DNA of 37,582 nucleotides from Candidatus Nitrosopumilus sp. (GTDB lineage: Archaea > Thermoproteota > Nitrososphaeria > Nitrososphaerales > Nitrosopumilaceae). Below the pieces are notes generated by a model. That model worked only from the letters and a program-made list of their open reading frames with translations. It did not search any database and was not told the DNA's origin. Position numbers and translations under genes: made by a program. The DNA is taken from NCBI GenBank assembly GCA_003331425.1, contig QOOS01000011.1:1-37582 (forward strand), read 5' to 3'. Shown piece after piece: positions 25,259-33,273 of this stretch. Each line of letters opens with the position of its first letter. The first letter of the stretch is position 1.

Positions 25259-25558
25259 ATGGAATATGTTTACGCTGCTTTACTTCTTCATAAACTAGAC
25301 AAAGAAGTTAACGAGGCAAACCTCAGTTCAGTTGTTAAAGCATCTGGCGCTGAAGTTAATGAAGCCCAAGTTAAATCACTAGTTGCAGCCTTAGCTGATG
25401 TTGACATCAATGAGGCAGTTAAAGCCGCACCTGTAGCAGTTGCAGCAGCCGCACCGGCAGCCGACGCAGCAGCAGATGCACCAGCAAAAGAAGAAAAGAA
25501 AGAAGAACCTAAAAACGAAGAAGCAGCCATGGAAGGACTCTCATCCTTATTCGGCTAA
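25259..25558 (+). CDS. rpl12: Ribosomal stalk protein P1 (L12)
   Basis: Acidic stalk protein that recruits elongation factors (99 residues from this start). It begins [17 protein letters not shown], the standard archaeal P1 N-terminus. An Ala-rich hinge and a Lys/Glu-rich tail follow, ending [11 protein letters not shown], the factor-binding tip. The ATG at 25235 would add eight residues atypical for the family. It stands alone on the plus strand, away from L10, with which it normally forms an operon. Confidence 0.95.
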   Translation: MEYVYAALLLHKLDKEVNEANLSSVVKASGAEVNEAQVKSLVAALADVDINEAVKAAPVAVAAAAPAADAAADAPAKEEKKEEPKNEEAAMEGLSSLFG

Positions 25559-25636
25559 GCAACTTTATTCTTTCAACTTAATTTTATACTTATTTTTAAT
25601 TAATCTTAATTACTCTGTTTACCGCTTTTCTATTCG

Positions 25637-26275
25637 TTGACAGAATTTTCTTTTAGTACTGAATTTTTCATCTATGTTTTAGATCTATTTGGTACTGTAG
25701 CTTTTGCAATAACTGGTGCTTTTAAGGCAATTGAAAAAAAATTTGATGTTGTGGGAATTTTACTACTTGCAACTATTACTGGTGTGGCAGGTGGTACAAT
25801 AAGGGATGTTGTCTTGGGTAGGGTTCCAAATTCTATTGTTGATCCGGCATATGTGATAGCTACTATTGCTTCAGGAATTGTAATCTTCCTTTTGTATTCT
25901 AAATTAAAAAAACACTGGAATTTATTTTTGAAATTTGATGCAATTGGTCTTGGTGTTTTTACAATTATTGGAGCAACTTTTGCTTACAATATTTTTGGAT
26001 TGAATTTTTTAGCCATTTTACTAGCAGGTATTTTGACTGCTGTTGGTGGTGGTGTATTAAGAGATGTCTTTGTCAATCAATCCCCTATAGTGTTTGTAAA
26101 AGAATTTTATCTTACTGCTAGTTTCATTGGGATTGTAATTTTTTCAATACTATTGTATTTTACAGAAGAAATCTATGTTGCAACAATTATTGGAATAATT
26201 CTAACTACTGCATTGAGGTTAATTGCAATAAAGTATAACTGGAATTTACCTAAAGTAAAAAACACTGATTCTTAG
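25637..26275 (+). CDS. UPF0126/TRIC-like membrane protein
   Basis: Integral membrane protein of 212 residues with about seven hydrophobic segments. It contains two internal repeats, each with a glycine-rich turn and arginine: TGVAGGTIRDVVLGRVP and TAVGGGVLRDVFVNQSP. This is the signature of the UPF0126 (YicG) family, related in fold to TRIC cation channels; some bacterial members move glycine. Substrate here is unknown. The start is TTG at 25637. It ends convergently with rpl10 in a 4-bp stop overlap (TTAG, 26272-26275). Confidence 0.88.
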   Translation: MTEFSFSTEFFIYVLDLFGTVAFAITGAFKAIEKKFDVVGILLLATITGVAGGTIRDVVLGRVPNSIVDPAYVIATIASGIVIFLLYSKLKKHWNLFLKFDAIGLGVFTIIGATFAYNIFGLNFLAILLAGILTAVGGGVLRDVFVNQSPIVFVKEFYLTASFIGIVIFSILLYFTEEIYVATIIGIILTTALRLIAIKYNWNLPKVKNTDS

Positions 26276-27138
26276 GCTGGTGTGTAGTCTTTTGCTTGAC
26301 CTGCTAAGCCTTTAGCTTGAGCATCTGCTTTTTGTAAGATTTGCTCTTTTGTTTCATCAGTCATGAAACCTGATTCAATAGATACTGAACGTGCAGATTG
26401 TGCTGCTTTTGTAAGAATTTGTGTAACGTTATCTGCAGTAATGTAACCTGCTTCAATTGATAATGAAACTGCTTCTTGGTGGAATTGTGCAAACAAGTCT
26501 CTTGTTTTCTCAACGTCTACAATCATCTCGTCTTCAGTGTATTTGAGACCTTCTTCAACTGCTGAATAAAGTGAAATTCCTGCCTCTACTGGTTTGATAT
26601 CTAATTTACCTAAAATTGCTGCTAATTTTTCATTAATTGCATCACCTTTTTTGGCTGGTGTTGTTTCTTTGGCAATCCAAATTGTTCCTTGATCAATCTT
26701 TGTTGGAATTCCTGCCTCTTTGAATTCTGTAAGCATTGGTCCTGGTGCAATTCCTGTGTTTTTCTCAGCTACTACAATATCCATACTTGCAATATCTCCA
26801 GTACGTGCACCCATCATGACTTTATTTTTACCTAGTAAGACATTGAGTTTGAATGGTGACATGTTTGTAAATATGAACATGATTTGTCCTTTTAGTTCTG
26901 TAGAAAATTCTTTCATTCCTGGAATGTCTGATGATTCAAGTGCTTTTTTTGCAACTCTATCTTTGACACAAACAAATTCTACTTCACCTTTCAAAGTTTT
27001 TCTTAATGGTAAAATTTGTGTTGAACGAACTTTGTTCATTTGAATAATTGAGATTGTTTTGTATTTTTTTGGTAACTCTGCTAGTTGTTGATACATTTCC
27101 GTTTTTCTTTTTGGATATGTAGTTCTATTTTCATGCAT
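26272..27138 (-). CDS. rpl10: Ribosomal stalk base protein P0 (L10), without acidic tail
   Basis: P0 anchors the L12/P1 stalk to 23S rRNA. The 288 residues contain the rRNA-binding domain (YKTISIIQMNKVRSTQILPLRK), the MMGARTGDIASMDIVV region and helical repeats for P1 dimers (EAVSLSIEAGYIT, QSARSVSIESGFMT). Most archaeal P0 proteins are longer and end in an acidic linker plus a GLGSLFG-type tip shared with P1. Here the protein ends QAKDYTPA, so that tail is missing. It overlaps the end of rpl1 by 8 bp. Confidence 0.95.
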   Translation of the reverse strand: MHENRTTYPKRKTEMYQQLAELPKKYKTISIIQMNKVRSTQILPLRKTLKGEVEFVCVKDRVAKKALESSDIPGMKEFSTELKGQIMFIFTNMSPFKLNVLLGKNKVMMGARTGDIASMDIVVAEKNTGIAPGPMLTEFKEAGIPTKIDQGTIWIAKETTPAKKGDAINEKLAAILGKLDIKPVEAGISLYSAVEEGLKYTEDEMIVDVEKTRDLFAQFHQEAVSLSIEAGYITADNVTQILTKAAQSARSVSIESGFMTDETKEQILQKADAQAKGLAGQAKDYTPA

Positions 27139-27793
27139 ACTTTTTCTTTATCTCCTGTACTTGTTTTACTGGTTTACCCATTGTAGTTTTTATCATAACT
27201 TTTTTGATATTTTTTTCACCGTTTGGTAATTTCTTCTCAATTGTATTTAGAACTGTAAATGCATTGGTTGCTAAATCTGCATCTTCCATAGATTCATCGC
27301 CAATTTTACATGAAATTGATAATGATGCTCTTGTTCTAACTTTAATTGATGTTCTAAATCTTGCTAGAAATGCATCAATAGGTGCGTCAAATGGAACTGG
27401 TGTTGGCATTTTTCCTCTTGGACCTAAAAGTTGACCAAGTGCTTTACCAACTGTTGGCATAATTTTTGTATCTGCCAAAAAGAAATCATATTTGTTAATG
27501 AATTTTCTAGATTCTCTTTTGTTAGCTTCAAATTTTGCTAATTCTTCATTTCCGATTACTGAATCTGCATTTGCTGCTTTTGCTTTTTGGCTCATTTCAC
27601 CAGTAGCAATTACACATACTGTTGCAGGGGAATTTGTTTTTGGAAGTTGAACTACTTCATTGATTGCAAATCCTTTCTTTACATCAATATCTTTAAAATT
27701 AATTATTAGCTCTAAGGATTGTTTAAATTTCGTTTTTTTAGTCTCCTCTTTGGCTTTTGTTACTACCTCTGCCAATTGTGCTTCTGTAATCAT
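27131..27793 (-). CDS. rpl1: Ribosomal protein L1
   Basis: L1-stalk protein (220 residues from the ATG at 27793). It has KTKFKQSLELIINFKDIDVKKG at the N-terminal domain and LGPRGKMPTPVPFDAP, the L1 signature. The ATG is chosen over the TTG at 27802; a minus-strand TATA-like TTTTAAG is about 27 bp upstream. Archaeal L1 often represses its own mRNA, but no clear target mimic was identified. It overlaps rpl10, so the two are one operon. Confidence 0.96.
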   Translation of the reverse strand: MITEAQLAEVVTKAKEETKKTKFKQSLELIINFKDIDVKKGFAINEVVQLPKTNSPATVCVIATGEMSQKAKAANADSVIGNEELAKFEANKRESRKFINKYDFFLADTKIMPTVGKALGQLLGPRGKMPTPVPFDAPIDAFLARFRTSIKVRTRASLSISCKIGDESMEDADLATNAFTVLNTIEKKLPNGEKNIKKVMIKTTMGKPVKQVQEIKKKYA

Positions 27794-27937
27794 TACGAAC
27801 AAATTCCAGAAAACCTACTTAAAATCGTTTAGAGATCGAGCTTCCTATCTCTCAATTATTTTAAAAAATTTCCTTTTTTTATGTGAAAAAATTGTAATTA
27901 TGAAGCAATTTTTGACAAAAACTTATAGATATATTAA

Positions 27938-28417
27938 ATGAGAAGCAATCTTTTCATCATATTGCATCGATTTGATGATCTTGATATGAAATTACTCTAT
28001 GAACTAACTCAAGATGGATCAATTTCTGTTCCTGTATTATCTAAAAAACTTGGAATTAATGCCTCTGTTTTGTATAGTAGAATAAAACGATTAATGAAAA
28101 AGAAATTAATCAAAAAATTCACTGTTGATATTGATCAATCTTTGTTGGGATTTGGAGTAAAGGCTTCAGTTGGAGTTAATCGTGATCCAAAATTAAAAGA
28201 AAAAATTCATGAGCAATTCATGGAAACTGTTGAAATTATTTCTATTTCTGAAGTAACTGGTAGATTTGATATTATGATTGAAGTGTATGCCAAAAATCTC
28301 GAAGCCTTACACTCTGTAGTTATTGAAAAAATTGGAAAAATAGAAGGTGTTCAAAATACTGAAACCTTTGTAGAATTACAAAAAACCGATAAAGATCCTG
28401 TTTATCTTATTGAATAA
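27938..28417 (+). CDS. Lrp/AsnC-family transcription regulator
   Basis: DNA-binding regulator of 159 residues. The N-terminal helix-turn-helix runs LDMKLLYELTQDGSISVPVLSKKLGINASVLYSRIKRLMKKKLI, and the C-terminal ligand-binding (RAM-like) domain includes EVTGRFDIMIEVYAKNLEALHSVV. The target is unknown. The ATG at 27938 is the longest start; the TTG at 27962 (LHRFDDLDM) matches family N-termini better and sits closer to where a TATA at about 27922-27936 would place the transcript start. It lies on the opposite strand between rpl11 and rpl1, which are normally adjacent. Confidence 0.9.
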   Translation: MRSNLFIILHRFDDLDMKLLYELTQDGSISVPVLSKKLGINASVLYSRIKRLMKKKLIKKFTVDIDQSLLGFGVKASVGVNRDPKLKEKIHEQFMETVEIISISEVTGRFDIMIEVYAKNLEALHSVVIEKIGKIEGVQNTETFVELQKTDKDPVYLIE

Positions 28418-28897
28418 TTATTGGAATTTTTGATCCCATTTACCTTCATTGATTTCGGCAGTAATTTCTTTTGGAGTTTTTCCTTCTACTTTAACTCCTA
28501 ATGCCACACATGTTCCAATGATGGATTTTGCAACTGATTTTAATGATGATGCATAAGATTTTTCGAGTTTTGTATTTGCTACTTTAACAATTCCATCCAT
28601 TGTGACATCTCCTGCCCATTCTGTACCTGAAGTACTTGAGCCTTTTTGAATTCCTGCTTCTTTCATGATTAATGCTGCAGCAGAAGGAATGCCAATTTCA
28701 ATTTCATATTTTTTTGTATCTGTATCTACTATGACAGTTACAGGAACTTTCATTCCCTCGAAATCTTTAGTTTTTTCATTAATTGCTGAGATAACTTCCA
28801 TGATGTTAACTCCTAGAGGACCTAATGCTGGACCTAATGGTGGACCTGCGGATGCTCCTCCTCCAGTTACAAGTGATGATACTTTTTGTTCTCCCAT
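28418..28897 (-). CDS. rpl11: Ribosomal protein L11
   Basis: GTPase-associated-centre protein (159 residues). It shows SSLVTGGGASAGPPLGPALGPLGVNIMEVI at the N-terminus and the rRNA-binding C-terminal part ending with SIIGTCVALGVKVEGKTPKEI. It lies 35 bp after spt5. Its stop directly abuts that of the convergent Lrp-type gene. Confidence 0.97.
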   Translation of the reverse strand: MGEQKVSSLVTGGGASAGPPLGPALGPLGVNIMEVISAINEKTKDFEGMKVPVTVIVDTDTKKYEIEIGIPSAAALIMKEAGIQKGSSTSGTEWAGDVTMDGIVKVANTKLEKSYASSLKSVAKSIIGTCVALGVKVEGKTPKEITAEINEGKWDQKFQ

Positions 28898-28932
28898 GTT
28901 AAATCAGTTTAATCCCGAAAATTTAATCCTTC

Positions 28933-29391
28933 CTAAGCTCCACTCGAGAGTTTAAGATAATTTGCATCTACAGTTACTGGTAATTGATAAGATGCATCAA
29001 GTAACACAACTGTTGCTTCTTCTTTATCTGCATCTATTCTAGTAATTGTTGCTTTCATTCCTTTGAATGGTCCGCCGGTAATTTCAATAATGTTATCTAC
29101 TTCTAATGTTGAAACTGTTGATTTCTTGACAAGATAACCTTCGATATCTTTGAATTCTAATTCTCCTCTTAGTTGACCGCGAATATGTCTAACCCCTTCT
29201 ACTGCCATGTATGCATCACTTGGATTGATTGCTTCGATTACAACATATCCTTTAAGATTGTCAACTAGTAAAACTGATTGAATGTTAATTTGATTGGCAT
29301 TTGCTTTAGCTTCTAATAATCTCATTACCACTTTTTCTTGACCTCCTGTGGTTCTAATTGCAAATAAATGTGATTTAATTTCTTCAGACAA
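28933..29391 (-). CDS. spt5: Transcription elongation factor Spt5 (archaeal NusG)
   Basis: Processivity factor bound to the RNA polymerase clamp. The 152 residues have the NGN domain (HLFAIRTTGGQEKVVMRLLE ... GYVVIEAINPSDAYMAVEGV) and a KOW domain with ITGGPFKGMKATITRIDADKEEATVVLL. The start is TTG at 29391, 2 nt after the secE stop, a conserved secE-spt5 pairing. Confidence 0.96.
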   Translation of the reverse strand: MSEEIKSHLFAIRTTGGQEKVVMRLLEAKANANQINIQSVLLVDNLKGYVVIEAINPSDAYMAVEGVRHIRGQLRGELEFKDIEGYLVKKSTVSTLEVDNIIEITGGPFKGMKATITRIDADKEEATVVLLDASYQLPVTVDANYLKLSSGA

Positions 29392-29393
29392 TT

Positions 29394-29567
29394 TTATCGA
29401 CCAAATGTTACTACCGAAAACACAAATTGAATTATAAATCCAATTGTACCTACTCCGAGAATTCCTGTTAATACTAATCTGAGATGTTGTTGATATTCAT
29501 CTTTATCTGGCTTTTTTGCCATTTTCATAGTATTAGACATATTTTTCAAAGTCTGTTTCGGGTTCAT
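29394..29567 (-). CDS. secE: SecE (Sec61 gamma) preprotein translocase subunit
   Basis: Short gene of 57 residues starting MNPKQTLKNMSNTMKMA. A basic amphipathic stretch (KKPDKDEYQQHLRLV) is followed by one membrane helix (about residues 31-53, LVLTGILGVGTIGFIIQFVF) and the end SVVTFGR. This is the archaeal SecE/Sec61-gamma layout, and its place directly before spt5 is the conserved position. The ATG at 29567 has a minus-strand TATA box at 29591-29600, about 27 bp upstream. Confidence 0.93.
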   Translation of the reverse strand: MNPKQTLKNMSNTMKMAKKPDKDEYQQHLRLVLTGILGVGTIGFIIQFVFSVVTFGR

Positions 29568-29590
29568 TGGTGGAAATTAATATGGTGTCC

Positions 29591-29600
29591 TTATAATCCT
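29591..29600 (-). promoter_or_regulatory. TATA box for secE-spt5-rpl11
   Basis: Reads AGGATTATAA on the minus strand, about 27 bp before the secE ATG. It overlaps the start region of the divergent dtdA. Confidence 0.5.
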
Positions 29601-29606
29601 TATCTC

Positions 29607-30383
29607 ATGGAACTCCTAATTGCGTATCGAGATGACCCTGCTGGTTACAATATGGCGAATTTTCTTTCGCAAAATATGACCATGGATGGAGATATTTTTC
29701 GAGGCAAATTTTATGATTTAATCATTATTTCAACTCCTACAATTTCTGCTGATTGGTTAGAAGAAAAATACGATTATGATGGTTTTGTATTTTTATCAAA
29801 ACATGCTGCAGAATCTGGAGTTTTGGCATTGACTTGTCATAGTACTGGAAACTTTTCTGAAGCAAAATTTGGTGGAAATGATAGGCAAGTTGCTATTCCT
29901 CATCCTGATCTTCAAAAATATTATCTACAAACATTACAAAAACATCAATCCGATTTCTCAGAATTCCAAATCACTATTGAAGCAACTCATCATGGTCCAA
30001 CTGCATTAACTAAACCTACAATCTTCATAGAAATTGGTACTACTCAAAAACAATGGACTGATGTATCCTTATGTGAATCTGTGGCAAATTTAGTTCATCA
30101 AGTTTTTGTCAACAAGTTACCTGAAAACCCTATTGCAATTTGTTTTGGTGGAACTCACTACTCAACAAAATTCACTCATGAATTACTTGAAGGAAAATTT
30201 GCTCTTGGAACAGTAATTCCAAAACATGCTTTAGATGAACTTGATGAGGAATTATTTTCACACATAATTAAACAAAATAAAATGGCAAAATATGCTCTTT
30301 TAGATTGGCGTGGATTGGGAGCAAACAAACAAAAAATTCTTGAACTTCTTAAATCAACTTCACTTGAGATAATTAAATTATGA
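29607..30383 (+). CDS. dtdA: D-aminoacyl-tRNA deacylase, archaeal type (DtdA/GEK1)
   Basis: Removes D-amino acids wrongly attached to tRNA. The 258 residues contain the family segments SKHAAESGVLALTCHSTGNF, TIEATHHGPTALTKPTIFIEIG and ICFGGTHYSTKFT; the histidines and threonines there form the metal/active-site area. The ATG at 29607 (MELLIAYRDDPAG) is chosen because an upstream frame extension runs across secE and its promoter on the other strand. A TATA-like AATTAATA at 29575-29582 is about 28 bp upstream. The stop overlaps the next gene by 4 nt (ATGA). Confidence 0.93.
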   Translation: MELLIAYRDDPAGYNMANFLSQNMTMDGDIFRGKFYDLIIISTPTISADWLEEKYDYDGFVFLSKHAAESGVLALTCHSTGNFSEAKFGGNDRQVAIPHPDLQKYYLQTLQKHQSDFSEFQITIEATHHGPTALTKPTIFIEIGTTQKQWTDVSLCESVANLVHQVFVNKLPENPIAICFGGTHYSTKFTHELLEGKFALGTVIPKHALDELDEELFSHIIKQNKMAKYALLDWRGLGANKQKILELLKSTSLEIIKL

Positions 30384-30679
30384 ATCTTGAACAAAGAGTT
30401 TACAAAAAATTACTAGATGTTCCTAAAGGTCAAATTACAACTTATGGTGAATTGGCAAAAGCTGTTGGATTAAAAAATGGTCAAAGAGTAATTGGAAAAA
30501 TTATGAATAATAATCCGTATCCTGTAATAGTTCCATGTCATCGTGTTGTAATGTCTACAGGTAAAATTGGTGGTTATGCATATGGTGAACATATCAAAAC
30601 TAAAATGCTAAGTGAGGAGGGAGTAGAAATCAAAAATGGTAAAATTACAAGTTTTGATAAAAAATTATTTAGGTTCTAA
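30380..30679 (+). CDS. ogt: Minimal O6-alkylguanine-DNA alkyltransferase (Ogt/MGMT)
   Basis: Suicide DNA repair protein that takes alkyl groups onto its own cysteine. The 99 residues equal only the C-terminal active domain. It has the winged helix with YGELAKAVG, the NGQRVIGKIMNNNP segment with the base-flipping arginine, the active-site VPCHRVV and the GKIGGYAYG loop. The Cys is present, so it is not an ATL protein, which carries Trp there. The usual N-terminal domain (about 60-80 residues) is absent. It overlaps dtdA by 4 nt, and its stop overlaps that of rpl19e by 4 nt. Confidence 0.9.
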   Translation: MNLEQRVYKKLLDVPKGQITTYGELAKAVGLKNGQRVIGKIMNNNPYPVIVPCHRVVMSTGKIGGYAYGEHIKTKMLSEEGVEIKNGKITSFDKKLFRF

Positions 30680-31131
30680 TCTTTTCTTTTGGTTTTAATT
30701 TCATCCATCAGAGTTCTCAAGTGAGCCTTATTTCTGACAGTGTTTCCACCAACTTTTTTGTATAATGTCCAAAATTCTGGATTTGTCAAATCTTTTCTGT
30801 CTTTTGCTATTTTTAATAATCTTCTAAGTGCACGAACTTTTGCAACATAAACTTCTTTTTTACCAACTCTTGCACCTTTTCTACCTTGTTTGGAACCTTG
30901 AGTTGTACCTCTTTTGTGTCTCTGATCCAATTTGGTTTGTGCTCTTCCTCTAGATGTTCCTGTAAATGGTTTGATTTGAATTGTATTTGCAGTGATTAAA
31001 CTTCTGATGTTTTCTCTGGTAATTGCATCTGCAATATCGTCTAAGTGATCAGTATCAAATTTAATTCTATGAATTCCTACTCCAGTAACTCTGGATGCAA
31101 GTCGTTTTTTATCTTTAAGATTTATTGGCAA
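30676..31131 (-). CDS. rpl19e: Ribosomal protein L19e
   Basis: Large-subunit protein shared by archaea and eukaryotes (151 residues). It has a helical N-terminus (LKDKKRLASRVTGVGIHRIKFD) and a very basic middle (RHKRGTTQGSKQGRKGARVGKK), followed by RALRRLLKIAKDRKDLTNPEFWTLYKKVGGN. The TTG start lies inside the end of rpl32e (17-bp overlap), so translation is coupled. Confidence 0.95.
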   Translation of the reverse strand: MPINLKDKKRLASRVTGVGIHRIKFDTDHLDDIADAITRENIRSLITANTIQIKPFTGTSRGRAQTKLDQRHKRGTTQGSKQGRKGARVGKKEVYVAKVRALRRLLKIAKDRKDLTNPEFWTLYKKVGGNTVRNKAHLRTLMDEIKTKRKD

Positions 31132-31519
31132 TTACACTCACTCTTGCATTAAATATTTTAAATTTGTTTTCTACTGCTTTAACGACAATTTCTTTTCTCT
31201 TTTTAGTTCCAACACCATGTCCTAATCTAACTCCATCTTTCTTTGGGTCTAATTTTTCTAAATCTGAAATATTGTAAACTAAATTATCTGTAAATCCTGA
31301 AGGGTGTAATCCTCTTGCATCTTTAGGTCCACCATATCCAACTTTAACTAAACCAGGACGTCCTCTACTTTTTTGTTTTCTTTGATGATGGTCTATTCCT
31401 TTTGGTTTTCTCCAATTAGTTTGAAGTCTAACATATCGCCAACTTTCTGGTCTGACAAAATCAGGTTTGTTTTGTTTTACTTCCTGTCTTTTCTCGATCA
31501 ATTCCTTGTTGATTGGCAT
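31115..31519 (-). CDS. rpl32e: Ribosomal protein L32e
   Basis: Large-subunit protein (134 residues) with the L32e core PESWRYVRLQTNWRKPKGIDHHQRKQKSRGRPGLVKVGYGGPKDARGLHPSGF. In most archaea L32e and L19e are adjacent within the spc operon; here the pair stands alone. The ATG at 31519 is about 27 bp after a minus-strand TATA box (GTATTTATTC, 31541-31550). Confidence 0.96.
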   Translation of the reverse strand: MPINKELIEKRQEVKQNKPDFVRPESWRYVRLQTNWRKPKGIDHHQRKQKSRGRPGLVKVGYGGPKDARGLHPSGFTDNLVYNISDLEKLDPKKDGVRLGHGVGTKKRKEIVVKAVENKFKIFNARVSVIANKS

Positions 31520-31540
31520 GGAACTAAGTCTTGAATTTTG

Positions 31541-31550
31541 GAATAAATAC
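31541..31550 (-). promoter_or_regulatory. TATA box for rpl32e-rpl19e
   Basis: Minus strand GTATTTATTC, about 27 bp before the rpl32e ATG. The rest of the 133-bp gap holds the divergent pckA promoter region (TATA-like TTGTATATGC at 31629-31638) and no gene. Confidence 0.5.
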
Positions 31551-31652
31551 GTTCCTCGACCTCAAAAAATACTCATGGAAAAGAGATAATAAGGAAAATC
31601 TAGGCGGATCTAAATATCTTATGACCCTTGTATATGCTCAAACACACTGCAT

Positions 31653-33272
31653 TTGGAGATTAAACTATTGACAGAATTACTTGGTAGATCCGCATCTGAG
31701 AAATTTTTGTCTCAATTAACGAATTTTGGGATAAATCCATCTAAAGTCCATAGAAATTTGCCTACTGATGAAATGGTGGCTATTTCTGTAGATAGAAAAG
31801 AAGGCGTTGTTAATTCAACTGGTTCTCTTTCAGTAAACACTGGAAAATATACTGGTAGGTCACCTGATGACAGATTCATTGTATATGATGACAAGACTCA
31901 TGAAACTATTGATTGGGGAAAAATTAATCACCAATTTCCAAGTGGCAAATTTGAAAAACTTTTTGCAAAAATGAAGGACTTTGTTGATAACAAAGAACTT
32001 TTTGTTTTTGATGGTTTTGTAGGTGCTGATCCTGAAACTCGTTTGCCAATTAGAGTAATCAATGATCATGTTTGGCAAAATATGTTTTCTAGTAATTTGT
32101 TTATTAGACCAACAAATGATGAATTAGAAAATCATGAACCTGAATTTACAATTTTATGTATTAATGATTTCTTAGCTAATCCTGAAATTGATGGTACAAG
32201 AACTGATGTTTTTATTTTAATTGATTTAACAAGAAAAATTGTTTTGATTGGAGGAACTGAATATGCTGGTGAAATGAAAAAATCTATGTTTGGTGTAATG
32301 AATTTCTTATTACCAGACCGAAATATTTTCCCAATGCATTGTTCTGCAAATATTGGTGACAACGGAGATACTGCACTATTCTTTGGATTATCTGGAACTG
32401 GAAAAACAACTCTTTCTGCTGACCCAAATAGAAAATTAATTGGTGATGATGAACATGGTTGGTCTGATAATGGTACATTTAATTTTGAAGGTGGTTGTTA
32501 CGCAAAATGTATCAATCTTAGTCAAGAAGCAGAACCTGAAATTTGGAATGCAATTAAGCCTGGCGCTCTTTTAGAAAATGTTGTCTTAAATGATAATGTG
32601 CCTGATTATGATGATAATTCCTTAACTGAAAATACTCGTGTTGGCTATCCTTTAGATTTCATTCCTGGTGCAGTAATTCCAAGTGTCGGTGGTAATCCAC
32701 GTGTTATTGTATTTTTGACAGCTGATGCTTTGGGTGTCTTACCTCCTGTATCTCGATTAACAAAAGAAGGTGCAATGTATCATTTCATGTCTGGTTATAC
32801 TAGTAAATTGGCAGGAACTGAAAGAGGAATTAAAGAACCAAAATCTGTCTTTTCACAGTGTTTTGGTGCCCCATTCATGCCTAGACCTGCATCAGTTTAT
32901 GCAAAACTTCTAGGTGAAAAAATTAATCAACATAATACCGTTGTTTACCTCGTTAATACTGGATGGTCTGGTGGACCATATGGTGTAGGTAAAAGAATTA
33001 AGATCAAATATAGTCGTGCAATGGTAACTGCTGCAATTTCTGGTGCACTTGATATTGTGAAATATCGTCATGACGATTTACTTAATCTTGATATTCCAAC
33101 AGAAGTTGAAGGTGTTCCATCTGAAATTTTAGATCCTAAACATACTTGGGTAGACAAGGATTCCTATGATCTTTCAGCAAAAAAATTGGCTCAAATGTTT
33201 GTTGAAAACTTTAAGAAATTTGAAAATGTTTCAGATGATATTATAGCAGCAGGTCCAAAATTTTCTGCATAA
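31653..33272 (+). CDS. pckA: Phosphoenolpyruvate carboxykinase (ATP)
   Basis: Converts oxaloacetate and ATP to PEP, CO2 and ADP, the entry to gluconeogenesis, fitting with the malate dehydrogenase in this window. The 539 residues match the ATP-type family. They include VNTGKYTGRSPDDRFIV, the P-loop GLSGTGKTTLSADPNR (about 245-260), the metal/ATP segment LIGDDEHGW and NFEGGCYAK. The start is TTG at 31653; a second in-frame TTG at 31668 fits the TATA-like box at 31629-31638 better. The stop is 1 nt from that of the convergent protease gene. Confidence 0.96.
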   Translation: MEIKLLTELLGRSASEKFLSQLTNFGINPSKVHRNLPTDEMVAISVDRKEGVVNSTGSLSVNTGKYTGRSPDDRFIVYDDKTHETIDWGKINHQFPSGKFEKLFAKMKDFVDNKELFVFDGFVGADPETRLPIRVINDHVWQNMFSSNLFIRPTNDELENHEPEFTILCINDFLANPEIDGTRTDVFILIDLTRKIVLIGGTEYAGEMKKSMFGVMNFLLPDRNIFPMHCSANIGDNGDTALFFGLSGTGKTTLSADPNRKLIGDDEHGWSDNGTFNFEGGCYAKCINLSQEAEPEIWNAIKPGALLENVVLNDNVPDYDDNSLTENTRVGYPLDFIPGAVIPSVGGNPRVIVFLTADALGVLPPVSRLTKEGAMYHFMSGYTSKLAGTERGIKEPKSVFSQCFGAPFMPRPASVYAKLLGEKINQHNTVVYLVNTGWSGGPYGVGKRIKIKYSRAMVTAAISGALDIVKYRHDDLLNLDIPTEVEGVPSEILDPKHTWVDKDSYDLSAKKLAQMFVENFKKFENVSDDIIAAGPKFSA

Positions 33273-33273
33273 T

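Noticed and set aside
27660-27941. Plus-strand open frame of 93 codons
   Set aside because: Antisense to rpl1, and crosses the promoters of rpl1 and the Lrp-type gene.
29484-29606. N-terminal extension of dtdA
   Set aside because: The extra residues are the antisense of secE and its promoter; the DtdA family starts at MELLIAYRDD.
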